From the NCBI GenBank assembly GCA_003439945.1, contig QVRM01006129.1, positions 1 to 64,000 of the forward strand: a stretch of 64,000 nt of DNA. Reading direction: 5' to 3'. The position numbers were made by a program, and so were the translations under genes. The stretch is from Dermanyssus gallinae. Lineage: Eukaryota; Arthropoda; Arachnida; Mesostigmata; Dermanyssidae. Below, piece after piece: positions 43,107 through 52,793 of the stretch. The notes under the pieces were generated by a model, which searched no databases, had not been told where the DNA came from, and worked only from the letters and a program-made list of their open reading frames with translations. The first letter of the stretch is position 1. Each line of letters begins with the position of its first letter.

Positions 43107-43766
43107 TCAATTTTCCTTTCTAGGCTATGCCCGCCAACTCTTCTGGATGCTGCCTTGCCAGAGGGCGAATAAGATCGCCCGCACGTAAGATTGCATCTAC
43201 TGTGAGAGGTGGTATGTCATCTGGGTAAACGAAAAATGTCTGTCGAGTTTTCCTGGATGACGCCATTCTAACATGTACCTAGTACAGGGTAATTATGATT
43301 TCGTGTTGGCAAAGAACCCCACAATAGAACCCACTGAGCTGCGTCCCCGTCACTTTTCCGCTCGCCATTTTATATTTAGTGTTATGTATGCAGATGACAT
43401 AGTGGTCGACATAACAGGGGGTGTTTTGTCTCAAGGGGTTGGAAATGAACGCAATAGAAACAAAGGTCGATGGTGTCGGATGGATGTGGCAATACTTTGA
43501 AGGCGAAGACATCGCGGCCGTCTCCAGCCGGTCTTGGCAATTGATCGAAAAATTAAATTGTCTGTGCAGGAACCGAAACCGGCCAGATCCAAGGCCAAGA
43601 CAGCGAACATCATCATCATTATTATCATTATTCCCATACTCATCATTGTTCTCGTCATTACCAGCATATGGTTTTTAGCCAGACAGCTTCAATGGAATGC
43701 CTATTCATTGAGCTCAAGCGCACGTATTTACGTCACATTAGAACTTCCTCTTGTTCAAACTCAGCA

Positions 43767-43809
<43 letters not shown>

Positions 43810-44264
43810 AAATATTGTGATGATTTATTAATAATTTACAATACGTCTGCACACTCGGCAGTGCTCGCCATGATTGATTAATTATTTACAATAAGATTGC
43901 ACGCTCGGCAGTGCTCGCCTTAATAAAAATTGTGGTAAAAAGGTGTCACGTGAGGTTAAGAATCAGCTGTCCGTGTCTTTGCTTGATGGTAGCCCCCCCT
44001 CTTATGGACCCGGTGCGAGCGGTATATCCTCAAGGTTCCTTGTAACGTTAAAACGGTAAGATTTAAGATTCCTCTTCATGACGCCGAGCCCTAAGAGCGT
44101 CCTCGCAAATTCGGAGTCCCATACACCACTCCTAGAGATAGTGATGGATCCGAATCCAATCTGGCACGCGTTGGTAGTGCGTTGATCTTGAGCTTTAGTA
44201 GGTTTAAATACTCCTTACCAGAATAAGTAGGGCATACCCTCAATCCAGTAATGTACAAAGGGCG

Positions 44265-44299
<35 letters not shown>

Positions 44300-44767
44300 T
44301 GCCTAGATCGCAAGTTATATCTGGCTTTTTAACGGGAATTTTGTCACAGACTACCGTAACCACCAGTGTGACCGAACTGTGAGATTTAACACCGTCAAGC
44401 AGCTCCATTTTGCAAAGATGCAAATTTATAATAATTCGCCGGGTCGCTGTGTTAGATAGGTTAGCAGTGCGTTCACCATTGCAAAGATCTGTCTGAAGTG
44501 CATTTTAGCGTTTTTAAGTGGAAGTGATTGTGCCGGTTTTTAGATTTAGGTAAGGTGAGTCTACCTATATAGTTGTTTTAGTAAAAAATAGCGGCCCTAA
44601 TTATATTTTACCAATCTTAACTTCTATATAGGTATAGTATATGCACTGGCTACAAAACCCAGACAGTGCATACATATCGTGGTGTATCGATACGCTTCGT
44701 TTTGAACTCTAAAATCGAACACAGCGTAGAGAATACAATAAGCAACGATATATTTGTTTGAATTGTA

Positions 44768-45643
44768 TTGAAATGTTTGATCAAAGCATTTGGAATGATG
44801 GGGCTATAATAAAAGTTTTCAGTGGTCGTTTAAGAGAAGCCGATGTGGTGGAAAACTTTCCCTCTCATTGATTAAGGAAAACTGCACTGGATAATGATAA
44901 GGAGACCGAAGATACTGTGAGACAAGACCTAGAATTAAAACGTCTGTCCCTAAATGCACGATCGCTTGCAAAACCGGGAGCTATAAACGGTTTGCACGCT
45001 TTCATGAAGACTGAAGAAATTGACATCGCTTTTATAACGGAGACGTGGCTGTCTGATAGGGTAACGGATGCTGAGCTTGCTGACTCAGGTTTTTCGTAAG
45101 GACCGGGGCGGTCAAGTGAGCGGTGGTGTTATGCTTCTGGTAAATTCTAGACTCCCCTGCTCTGAGGTCGCCCAACTGAATGCCTGTTCGTCGGAAATCA
45201 TTGCAGCTGATCTGCTCCTGGAAGGAAGCAGAACCCGTTATTTGCACATAAGCTAGTCTTAAGAATGGAGAATCTAATTGTGGATCTGGGTAATCTGGTG
45301 TTGGACGATTTGAGTGTAATTTTCTCTGGGGACCTTAACCAACCTGGTATAAACTGGTCGGGTTAGCGGGAATCCACATCATTACGACCTGCGGCCAATT
45401 CAGCTGATTTCTCCGTCGAGATTCTGCTGATGGCAGAACGGTTGATGGAGGAAATACTACTTGTTTTGTTGTGACTCTGGGCTCCAGCAACTAGTCAGTA
45501 CTCCTTCTCGGGGGCGTAACATATTGGACGTGGTTCTGACAAACGATAATTCTGTTGAGAAGGTAAGTGTGTCGACTTCACCGATCGTTACAGATCATAA
45601 AATGTTGACATTCACAATATTGTTTGTTTTATTAACACCCTAA
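44768..45643 (+). pseudogene. LINE A ORF1 end and endonuclease (unit 2)
   Basis: Nearly identical to 34433-35308 with the same frameshifts and stops: SLNARSLAKPGAINGLHAF, FITETWLSD, VIFSGDLNQPG, IVTDHKML. The shared lesions show they arose before the duplication. Confidence 0.8.
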
Positions 45644-45693
45644 CTGGGTAAATGTGTTTATGTTACATCAAAATGTTTCGAGACGCCAACAAT

Positions 45694-46968
45694 CTAGCGT
45701 TTTGCTAGTTCTGCTATAGACCTAACCGCCGGGCATACCGCGGCGTGGTATCGATCACATTTACTCCAGCATTGTTTGCATTGACATTCATCCTGTGGTT
45801 CATGAAAACCCTCCACGTTGCACAGAACGTGATGAAATCCGTGAGCTGCAAAGGCTGTCGTTAGATGTCGATCTATTACACCGCTACCCCGCCATTCAGT
45901 GCTCGTCATTGCTGCTGTTCCATAAATACCTATGTCCACTTCACTAATTTTGGTTACCCAGTTTCGCATATAAACTTCAAAGGCGCACGTTTTCTTCAGA
46001 TTAAATCGTTTTTTTAGTTCTTCCGTCAGTAGCAGGCCACCCTCCAAGACGTGAACAATTTTATTCCTGCAAGTATTCGAAAGCGCAAAAACCCTCTTTA
46101 AAAAGAAAAACCTCACCCCATCAATTAAACGCAATTCGCCTACTCCTAACTTATCCCATATTAGTGGAATGCCGTATGTGGCTATGGGTGCTATCTGTAT
46201 CCCGAAAAGAGCAATTGCTGCATGAACTGAAAGCATATGTGGCCATTTAATTGCCACAGCTGCGATGGTGGCCTTCCTGACCCTCTCCTGGATATGTAAT
46301 CGAAAACTGCTACCGCTTGTTGACAAGGTTATGCCTAGGTATGTAAATTTGTTTACAAATTTATTTTTTGTTCCCCTGACTTGGATCACGTCACCCCTGA
46401 CCATACGGCCGCCCCTTCGGAATTTCATAGCTACTGTCTTTCCCCAGTTAACCTTCAAGCCCTTCTCATCCATGAATGTAACTAGTCGATTCATGGCTTG
46501 TTTCACCCTGAAAAGACTGCCACCAAAGATGACCACATCATCAGCGTACAGTAAGATTCTGGCCCACTCTTGGGTCCAGCCCGCCCTTATCCACTCTCGT
46601 AGTCCACCCAAAAGTACGGAAAACAGCAATGGGCTCAGTCCATCGCCCTGTGCGACGCTTGTGGTTTGAGCCACTTCTCCCGCAATACCGACCCCGTTAT
46701 CAATCTGCACCGTGTTCTGCTTTAACATATTAATAAGTAACCTCAGAACTGCTGCCGGCACTCCCGATTTTGCCAGCTCTTCAACTATTTTATTCCTTGG
46801 CGCTATGTCAAACGCTGCCTTTAAATCTACAAACACCGCATATATACAACTTCTTGGCCTAGACAGCGTTTCCCAGATTGCTCCTAGCAGCTCCCGAATT
46901 GCTGAGTAAGTTGATTTTCCTTTTTTAAATCCATGCTGCTCCTCCGGTATTACCCCCCGCTCCTCCAA
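45694..46968 (-). CDS. LINE B ORF2, reverse transcriptase (unit 2)
   Basis: Open 424-codon copy of 35359-36633 with 11 or so amino-acid differences (for example D/N after IAP, W in place of L in VNLGK, K in place of R after NTCRN). LLYADDVVIFG, the motif A Asp and the C-terminal module CQCKQCWSKC are intact. It shares the frameshift just upstream of the fingers. Not expressed as a full polyprotein because the N-terminal part is interrupted twice. Confidence 0.85.
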   Translation of the reverse strand: MEERGVIPEEQHGFKKGKSTYSAIRELLGAIWETLSRPRSCIYAVFVDLKAAFDIAPRNKIVEELAKSGVPAAVLRLLINMLKQNTVQIDNGVGIAGEVAQTTSVAQGDGLSPLLFSVLLGGLREWIRAGWTQEWARILLYADDVVIFGGSLFRVKQAMNRLVTFMDEKGLKVNWGKTVAMKFRRGGRMVRGDVIQVRGTKNKFVNKFTYLGITLSTSGSSFRLHIQERVRKATIAAVAIKWPHMLSVHAAIALFGIQIAPIATYGIPLIWDKLGVGELRLIDGVRFFFLKRVFALSNTCRNKIVHVLEGGLLLTEELKKRFNLKKTCAFEVYMRNWVTKISEVDIGIYGTAAMTSTEWRGSGVIDRHLTTAFAAHGFHHVLCNVEGFHEPQDECQCKQCWSKCDRYHAAVCPAVRSIAELAKR

Positions 46969-47262
46969 GAATGACCCCGTCTTCTAGCTATTATTCCCAA
47001 GAATATTTTATACGGACAACTTTTTATTGCTATTCCCCTCCAAGCTTCTGGTTCAGATTCTACTCGTTTTCCTTTTAGAATGACTATTAAAGTCGCTTTC
47101 CTCCAGGCCTCTGGAATTTCCCCCTTGTTTAAACATTCTTTGAATAAGGCTTGCCAGCAAGGTGCGAGAATTAGGGTATCTTTCATGTGTTCATTTCTTA
47201 TGAAGTCTTTCCCGTGCGTTTTGCCCCGTGGTGCTCTGTCTATTGCTTCTATCACTTCCCTA
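46950..47262 (-). pseudogene. LINE B RT start/linker piece (unit 2)
   Basis: Reads EVIEAIDRAPRGKTHGKDFI, LILAPCWQALFKECLNKG and WRKATLIVILKGK as in unit 1, ending at the LINE C insertion point (plus-strand flank CTTCTATCACTTCCCTA). Confidence 0.8.
47248..47262. repeat. Target-site duplication of LINE C, left
   Basis: TCTATCACTTCCCTA; the right copy at 49164-49178 is TCTATAACTTCCCTA (one mismatch). In unit 1 the site is unoccupied (around 36918-36932). Confidence 0.85.
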
Positions 47263-47266
47263 GCTA

Positions 47267-48016
47267 GTGATAAGGGCATCGAAGGAGCCGTACAGGTGGC
47301 TGACGCGAGACAGGCCGATGGCATGCCCTATCAGCTCTGATGTGCTAATAGAGCATTTTAGAAGAGTGTACGCGGCGACAGATACCATCCCTCGAGCGGT
47401 CCCATCTTATGCCTGTGTATGGGACGAGGAAACGACCGCCATGCGTGAGGCTTTAGGCGCCGAGTTTTCAGTGTTTGAGGTTCTGCGTGCGCTGGAACAT
47501 CTTCAGTCGAACAAGGCGGCTGGGCCGGACCTTATCCGCAACGAACACCTTAAGTATGCGGCTGACATGTTTCCTTGTTGGACGAGTCTGTTCAACGCCT
47601 GCCTTCGACATGGACGTCTGCCAGCATGCTGGAGCAATGCTCTCCTTAGCATCATCCCGAAAAACAAAGGCAGCCCTCATGACGCATCCTCATGGCGGGC
47701 GATCGCGAAGAAGAGCTGCTGCTACAAGCTGCTGGCTCTCCTCATCACTCGGCGGTTGACAAGGTACCTGGAGGCTTGCTCCTGTATCCCGCCTGAGCAG
47801 CATGGATTTCGTGCAGGTCACTCCACCATGACCGCGTGTGAGATCTTGCTTCAAGAGGTGCATCAGGCGATCCGGAGGCCAAAACAAGCACTATTTGCGG
47901 TGTTTGTAGATTTTAAATCTGCGTTCGATATGGCGCCACGTGACAAGATTTTAATGAAACTTGCTCAAAGCGGGGTTCCTGAAAACATGCTACTGCTGAT
48001 TAAGGCCATACTGTAG
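47267..48016 (+). CDS. LINE C RT, first half (partial)
   Basis: 249 codons open from the truncation point. Reads SDVLIEHFRRVYAA, FSVFEVLRALEHLQSNKAAG followed by PDLIRNEHLK, WSNALLSIIPKNKG, WRAIAKKSCCYKLLALLITR, PPEQHGFRAGHST and ALFAVFVDFKSAFDMAPRDK (motif A). It ends at a TAG (48014-48016) inside the region after motif A; the next frame continues 9 bases on, so one in-frame stop separates two otherwise good halves. Confidence 0.85.
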   Translation: MIRASKEPYRWLTRDRPMACPISSDVLIEHFRRVYAATDTIPRAVPSYACVWDEETTAMREALGAEFSVFEVLRALEHLQSNKAAGPDLIRNEHLKYAADMFPCWTSLFNACLRHGRLPACWSNALLSIIPKNKGSPHDASSWRAIAKKSCCYKLLALLITRRLTRYLEACSCIPPEQHGFRAGHSTMTACEILLQEVHQAIRRPKQALFAVFVDFKSAFDMAPRDKILMKLAQSGVPENMLLLIKAIL

Positions 48017-48025
48017 GAGAATTCA

Positions 48026-48784
48026 GTGAGCATAGACGACGGAGTAGCCCTTTTAGACCAGTTTGTTCAGTCCACGGGTGTAGCACAGGGTGACAACCTA
48101 AGCCCGCTACTTTTCTCCCTGTTGCTGAGCGATTTGCCACGACGCGTTCAGGATCCGTCGGGACACGTGAAAACTCTGCTATATGCCGATGATCTTGTGA
48201 TTTTTGGAAGAAGTCGGTTTCACGTTCAGCAGGCGCTGGCAAGGCTGTCGGGGTATGTGGAAGAGGCTGGCCTATTGATTAATATGGACAAGACAGAAGC
48301 CATGAAATTCCGACGCGGTGGCCGTCTTGCGGCTTCTGATGCTCTGCATATAAACAGGACATCCCTGAAATATGTAAACAACTTTAAATATCTAGGGGTG
48401 ATACTCCCTACAAACGGTCGGTCCTTCGTGGAGCACATTACGGACAGAGCGCGCCGAGCGCTGGTTGCGAGTGTTAGTATACGAACTCCTTCGAGACTAT
48501 CCCTACGAACGACGCTGTCTTTGTTCAACATGAAGGTAGCGCCAGTCGCCTCCTACGGAATACAGGTCATCTGGGATTATCTCTCGTCGGCGCAACTCGA
48601 AAAGCTCGAGCGGATTAAGCCTGCATTCCTGAAACGAGCTCTAGGTCTGCATCGTACATCGCTAAACAGATACGTTTATCTGCTATGTGACACGCCGTTG
48701 CTTATAGAGGACCTAAAGCGTAAATTCAAGCTCCCTTCCACTCCGGCCTACGTGAAATTTATCAGCTCTTGGGACAAGAAATAG
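48026..48784 (+). CDS. LINE C RT, second half (partial)
   Basis: In the same frame as the first half. SIDDGVALLDQFVQSTGVAQ and GDNLSPLLFSLLLSDL (motif B), KTLLYADDLVIFGRSRFHVQ (active site near 48177-48200), TEAMKFRRGGRLAASDALH, FKYLGVILPTNGRS, then a thumb with MKVAPVASYGIQVIWDYL. Ends at a TAG (48782-48784), after which the C-terminal module continues in frame. Catalytic residues are intact. Confidence 0.85.
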   Translation: MSIDDGVALLDQFVQSTGVAQGDNLSPLLFSLLLSDLPRRVQDPSGHVKTLLYADDLVIFGRSRFHVQQALARLSGYVEEAGLLINMDKTEAMKFRRGGRLAASDALHINRTSLKYVNNFKYLGVILPTNGRSFVEHITDRARRALVASVSIRTPSRLSLRTTLSLFNMKVAPVASYGIQVIWDYLSSAQLEKLERIKPAFLKRALGLHRTSLNRYVYLLCDTPLLIEDLKRKFKLPSTPAYVKFISSWDKK

Positions 48785-49088
48785 GCGGAGATCGATCCTG
48801 ATTTCTATAGCACGGGTGCGATTACCTCTGAAATATGGAAACAGGCCGGACGAACGAACCGACACGTTCTCACGCGCTTTGCTGTTCATGGCTTTCATCA
48901 CGTTTTATGCGGGACGGGGGGGTTTCATGCACCTGCATATACATGTATCTGTACAAGATGCGGTGAAAGATGCCCCAGGTACCACGCGGCATCGTGTGCT
49001 GCGGTACCGTCGTTGAATAGCCTATCAGATGCGACTCGGCGCAGTCAAGGTGCGGACGCACAGGAGGTTAGCTTTAACCGCTTTTAAT
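48785..49088 (+). pseudogene. LINE C C-terminal Cys/His module
   Basis: After the in-frame stop, reads ITSEIWKQAGRTNRHVLTRF, AVHGFHHVLC, then across a one-base shift GFHAPAYTCICTRCGERCPR followed by YHAASC. It fits the pattern GFHxPx3CxCx2Cx3CxxYHx3C shared with LINE B, the 21.9-kb and the 24.5-kb elements. Confidence 0.8.
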
Positions 49089-49163
49089 ATTTCTATAATT
49101 ATTTGAAACGTTCATACAAGACAATTGTATTTTTAAAGACACAAAATAAATATTCACATCTTA

Positions 49164-49530
49164 TCTATAACTTCCCTAATTGAGATTTCCCTCCCTATCC
49201 AAACCCTCGCTTCTTCCGTTGTCTGATCTCACGGGCCTTCGTATTCTAGCGGCGCTTTCGGAGTTGTGTCCGCCCCGGCCAATATTCGCCTAAAATGTTC
49301 GACTAACCTACCCGTCTTTACGGAACACTGTCTTCTCCCCTTTCGTTTCAGCCATGTATGTGGACGTTCGTCAGCCTCCCTTATTGCTACCCACTCTATT
49401 TTTTCCCAGTGCTTTTTCTTCTCCTTATACGCTTTCTCAACCAGCCGTTTAACCAACGCTGCCAACGGCCTCATTAACGGAACGGTATTTACACATTCTC
49501 GCGTCAGCTTACTAGCTTGCTTGGCTGCCC
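49164..49530 (-). pseudogene. LINE B linker piece between two insertions (unit 2)
   Basis: Reads KQASKLTRECVNTVPLMRPL, KEKKKHWEKIEWVAI and VEHFRRILAGA as in unit 1 (37260-36940). It contains the right TSD of LINE C at its left end and the left TSD of the R1-like element at its right end. Confidence 0.85.
49516..49530. repeat. Target-site duplication of the R1-like LINE, left
   Basis: CTTGCTTGGCTGCCC, identical to 54172-54186. In unit 1 the empty site is at about 37259-37277 (GCTTGCTTGGCTGCCCTGCA). Confidence 0.95.
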
Positions 49531-49542
49531 TTTTTTTTTTTG

Positions 49543-49726
49543 TAGAGGTGGAAAATGCTTTACGCACACCCTCCGATATTAATGAAGGGTAGTGTGGGAC
49601 TAAACGCCGGGGAAGAGTATAATACTCATTCCAATCCGCTCGTTCTACCCACTAAAAACCACCTCTCCCACCCTCTTCTGGTTCGGAATTGTGAGCCATT
49701 ACATCGAGACCAGAAGAGGGGAGTCT
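49543..49726 (-). other. R1-like LINE 3' UTR with conserved hairpin
   Basis: CCCTCTTCTGGT (49671-49682) pairs with ACCAGAAGAGGG (49709-49720), 12 perfect pairs around a 26-nt loop. AGAGGTGG near 49543-49550 pairs with CCACCTCT near 49659-49666. Homologous to 8709-8905. Next to poly(A), so it is a candidate for the RNA structure recognised by the element's RT. Confidence 0.75.
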
Positions 49727-51528
49727 ATGCCTCTCTGTTCAAGGGTGTCCATTATTACTTGCCAATTCGCTGTATTAAACGCGTTTTGCACGTCCAGCAG
49801 GATAAATAAAACGTAATTGCGTGTCCTAAGTGTCCGTTGTTGTTCTGTGTAGGCTACCTGGAGCACTCGTTCGACGGCATCGAGGGTCGATCGGCTCTTG
49901 CGAAAGCCGTATTGGTTGTCCGACAGAGCGGCTTTCTCCTCGATCTCTTTGTTCAGGCGTCTGACCAGCACATTCTCGAAGAGTTTGCTGATTGTGTTGA
50001 GTAGGCATATGGGGCGGTGGGTCGAAGATGATCCCGCTGCTGCGTTCGGTTTCGGTATAAGAGTCAGGTGAGCGCGCTTCCACTGGGATGGAAAACGACC
50101 GTCCTGAAGCAAGCGTGTAAAGAGCCGAGCGAGAGTTTCTGGATGGTTCTGCGCCAAGATTTTTATGACCCCTGGGGGAACCCCGTCCGGCCCAGGTGCC
50201 TTTCCAGTTGCGAGGCGTTCCGCGGCATGTGCCACTTCCTCGGAGTTCACTTCCGGGATCTGGTCAGGGTCTACCTCGATGTTGACGGGGGGGCAGGCTG
50301 GCTGCCGGGGGAAGAGGGCGGTGACTAGGTTTCGTACTTGCTCTGTGGGGAGCGGTGGGGGCGGCTTACGAAGCTTTCCCATCACCGTGCGGTACGGAAT
50401 GCCCCAGACGTCTGACTCCACTGACTCAACCAGCGCTTTGTAGGACTCGGCCTTCGCTCTGCCTATTAGCCGTCGCAGACGCAACCGCTTGGTGCGGTAC
50501 AGCTGTTGTAGTTGATCAGCGCGGTTGACCGCTTTAGCTAGCTGGCGGTTATCTTGTCCTCGTCGACGGCGTTTCGCCAACCACGACCGCGCCCGAGTCA
50601 TGATGCGGTTTGCGCGCACGCAGGCTGCGCGGGCGGTCCCGATTTCTGGGCTCCACCAGTGTTTAGCGGAGGCTCTCCTTGGACCTCCTTGTCTGGCCGG
50701 ACCGCCGGCCGCATGACATGCCATTGTAATGATCGCCGTTAGATCGTTCTCGTCAAGCGGCGTATCGCCGAGGCGAGTGAGCCGTCTCTTAAAAGTGTCT
50801 ACCAATAGTTCCTTATTGATGTGTCGCATTTGCCAGTATCGGCGGTCCGGCAGACGCGGGTAATGTCTATTTTGCGGCATTATCTGAAAGGTGATGTAGC
50901 GGTGGTCGCTGAGACTCTCCTCCGCCTCCTGTACCTCCCAGTCCTGGATGTTGGCTATCGCAGCCGAGTCCGCTAGCGTCAGATCAAGAAAATATAGCTG
51001 GCCGCGACGCGCAAACGTCGGCACGTCGCTGTTATTGGCAAGTGCCAAGCCCCGGCCCGACAGCCAGTCCAGTAGGATCTGTCCTTGGTCCGTGTTGCGG
51101 CGACTGCCCCACGCGACGTGTAGTGCGTTAAAGTCGCCTGCGACTATCAATGAATGGCCAGGGTAGCGATGAGTGTCAATCGATGCGCTAATGTCGTCTA
51201 AAAACTTGTTAAACTCTTCTACCGTCCTGTTTGGGGAGAAGTAGCAACTGTATATTACACAGTTAAGATCTGGCAGATAAGCCCATGAGAATCCGTTCCC
51301 CTGGCCGTGGCCCGTGATGGACAGTGCGGCCTCCTGTCCAGTCCACCAGATAGCAGCGTCGCAGGAGTTGTCTGTCCATGCGTTGGCTAAGTTCCTCGAG
51401 AGAGCGACATTTGGCTCTGAAATAATGCAGAGGGCGATGCGATGTTGTACAACGTACGACTCCAGCAGGTCATGCGCGGCTCTGCAGCGGCTAAGATTTA
51501 TTTGCAGAATCTTGATCATTTTTATCAT
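49699..51528 (-). CDS. R1-type LINE ORF2: APE endonuclease and start of RT
   Basis: 609 codons. The APE endonuclease is at about residues 1-220: KILQINLSRCRAAHDLL, CIISEPNVALS, SLIVAGDFNALHVAWGSRRN, LYFLDLTLADSA and LSDHRYITFQ, all catalytic residues present. A basic linker follows, then RT blocks ATGKAPGPDGVPPGVIKILA, FPSQWKRAHLTLIPKP, CLLNTISKLFENVLVRRLN, LSDNQYGFRKSRSTLDAVER and FILLDVQNAFNTANW (motif A). The frame then ends in 3' UTR-derived sequence (IDSPLLVSM). The YADD active site, thumb and zinc end are deleted, so it could nick DNA but not copy RNA. ATG 51528 fits the family start and lies 65 bases after the ORF1 stop. Confidence 0.9.
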   Translation of the reverse strand: MIKMIKILQINLSRCRAAHDLLESYVVQHRIALCIISEPNVALSRNLANAWTDNSCDAAIWWTGQEAALSITGHGQGNGFSWAYLPDLNCVIYSCYFSPNRTVEEFNKFLDDISASIDTHRYPGHSLIVAGDFNALHVAWGSRRNTDQGQILLDWLSGRGLALANNSDVPTFARRGQLYFLDLTLADSAAIANIQDWEVQEAEESLSDHRYITFQIMPQNRHYPRLPDRRYWQMRHINKELLVDTFKRRLTRLGDTPLDENDLTAIITMACHAAGGPARQGGPRRASAKHWWSPEIGTARAACVRANRIMTRARSWLAKRRRRGQDNRQLAKAVNRADQLQQLYRTKRLRLRRLIGRAKAESYKALVESVESDVWGIPYRTVMGKLRKPPPPLPTEQVRNLVTALFPRQPACPPVNIEVDPDQIPEVNSEEVAHAAERLATGKAPGPDGVPPGVIKILAQNHPETLARLFTRLLQDGRFPSQWKRAHLTLIPKPNAAAGSSSTHRPICLLNTISKLFENVLVRRLNKEIEEKAALSDNQYGFRKSRSTLDAVERVLQVAYTEQQRTLRTRNYVLFILLDVQNAFNTANWQVIMDTLEQRGIDSPLLVSM

Positions 51529-51593
51529 GAGAAGACACTGCGCCTACATGGTGCCAGTCGGCGCCGCCGTCATCCGCCGGCTGGGTGACGGTC

Positions 51594-52793
51594 TTACGAC
51601 GAGAGCGTCGCTCGCTTAGCGGGGCTGGCGTAGGTAGTGTTTCTGTGGATTGTGCGGCCTCTGCCGATGCTGGTAGTCCGTCGACTGGAGCTGCGTGTTT
51701 TGGCCGGTCTTTTTTCCGCTCGCCCTCGCAACTCCAGTAGATTTGTCCTGTATGCTGGGCATGCCATACTGTCCGCTCGATGACCCGGGACCTCGCACAC
51801 TATGCAGTGGGAGGTCTCGGCCGTGCAAGCCGCGACGGCATGTTCCGGTGATCCGCATCGGCGGCAGAGGCGTGTAGTCACCTTCTGAGCCTTGCAGAAA
51901 GCGGCAGTGTGGCCCGGTCTCTGGCAGTTAAAGCATATTGGGAGGCGCGCCCAGACCTCAGGCTTGCAAGCGCTGCCCGCAATCATGACGCTTTGCTGCG
52001 ACTGGAGCCATTTGGCCTGAGGAGTAGCAACTCTGACCACCGAGTACCAGCGTGTGCCTGCACGTCCCTGACGCGGCTCGCTTGCCGTGATCGGGACTCC
52101 TTCGGGGACAGCAAGAAGCCGTTGCAGCTCCGTCTCGATTCTCTTTGAGTTACAGAGGGGGTTGATGCCCCAGAGAGCCACTTCTCGCAAGGGCCCACCT
52201 GTCCGGCTTTCTGCCTGGTGTGCGGTGGCAGTGCTTATGTCTTGAGCCAGCTGTGCCCCAAGACCCGGCACAATCTCTCGTAGACGTATTATTACGTCAC
52301 CATCACTGTTTTTGACCAGACCGCTGACTGCTGACTCTAGTTGTTTGTTGTCGGCCAAATGTGCCCTGAGAGTCTGCACGGTTTCGGCAAATGTTCGTCC
52401 TTCTCCCACCCTGACTCTGACCGATGTCTGCCCGGTCAGGGCAGGGGGGGGAGAGGAGAGGACCGCCTGCGACCTAGTTGGTGGAGCCGTCGTGGGTTCC
52501 TTGTGACATATTTCGAGAACTCCGCCATGGACGGACTGGGTGACTATTGCTGCCAGAATTCTGTGCATTCTGCGCTGCTCTCTCCACTGCCGGGCCACGT
52601 ACAGAAGTGGAGCTTTCTGGGTAGCCGCACTGGGGGGCTGCAGCATGCGGTCGACGACGGAGCGAAGTACGGATATTGTGGTCTCGTCGTATGTTTTTTC
52701 GGGACCTACGATCCCCACCACCAAGTACTGATCTTCGCCGCCCGCGTTGGAGTCCCCGTTAAGGGACTCCCAGGCTTGGGTAGTGCGCAGCAC
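51594..52793 (-). CDS. R1-type LINE ORF1, gag-like C-terminal part
   Basis: 399-codon frame. After a folded N-terminal part (VVGIVGPEKTYDETTISVLR) and EVALWGINPLCNSKRIETEL it carries three zinc knuckles: CFNCQRPGHTAAFC, CRRCGSPEHAVAAC and CIVCEVPGHRADSMAC, then a basic tail with SSRRTTSIGRGR. Zinc-knuckle gag proteins of R1-type elements bind element RNA. It connects to the upstream frame (53487-52759) through a frameshift near 52870. Confidence 0.85.
   Translation of the reverse strand: MLRTTQAWESLNGDSNAGGEDQYLVVGIVGPEKTYDETTISVLRSVVDRMLQPPSAATQKAPLLYVARQWREQRRMHRILAAIVTQSVHGGVLEICHKEPTTAPPTRSQAVLSSPPPALTGQTSVRVRVGEGRTFAETVQTLRAHLADNKQLESAVSGLVKNSDGDVIIRLREIVPGLGAQLAQDISTATAHQAESRTGGPLREVALWGINPLCNSKRIETELQRLLAVPEGVPITASEPRQGRAGTRWYSVVRVATPQAKWLQSQQSVMIAGSACKPEVWARLPICFNCQRPGHTAAFCKAQKVTTRLCRRCGSPEHAVAACTAETSHCIVCEVPGHRADSMACPAYRTNLLELRGRAEKRPAKTRSSSRRTTSIGRGRTIHRNTTYASPAKRATLSS

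Larger units (their letters stand above)
47263..49163 (+). mobile_element. LINE C: 5'-truncated LINE inserted in LINE B (unit 2)
   Basis: 1.9 kb, plus strand, opposite to its host. It starts in the endonuclease-RT linker and runs through RT and the C-terminal module to a 77-bp 3' UTR ending AAATAAATATTCACATCTTA, with no poly(A). Flanked by a 15-bp TSD with one mismatch. It is a relative of LINE B, not the same family. Few lesions, so recent. Confidence 0.9.

Noticed and set aside
42929..47262. Independent insertions of the same elements at two sites
   Set aside because: Identical element order, shared lesions and a constant offset including non-element DNA show a segmental duplication instead.
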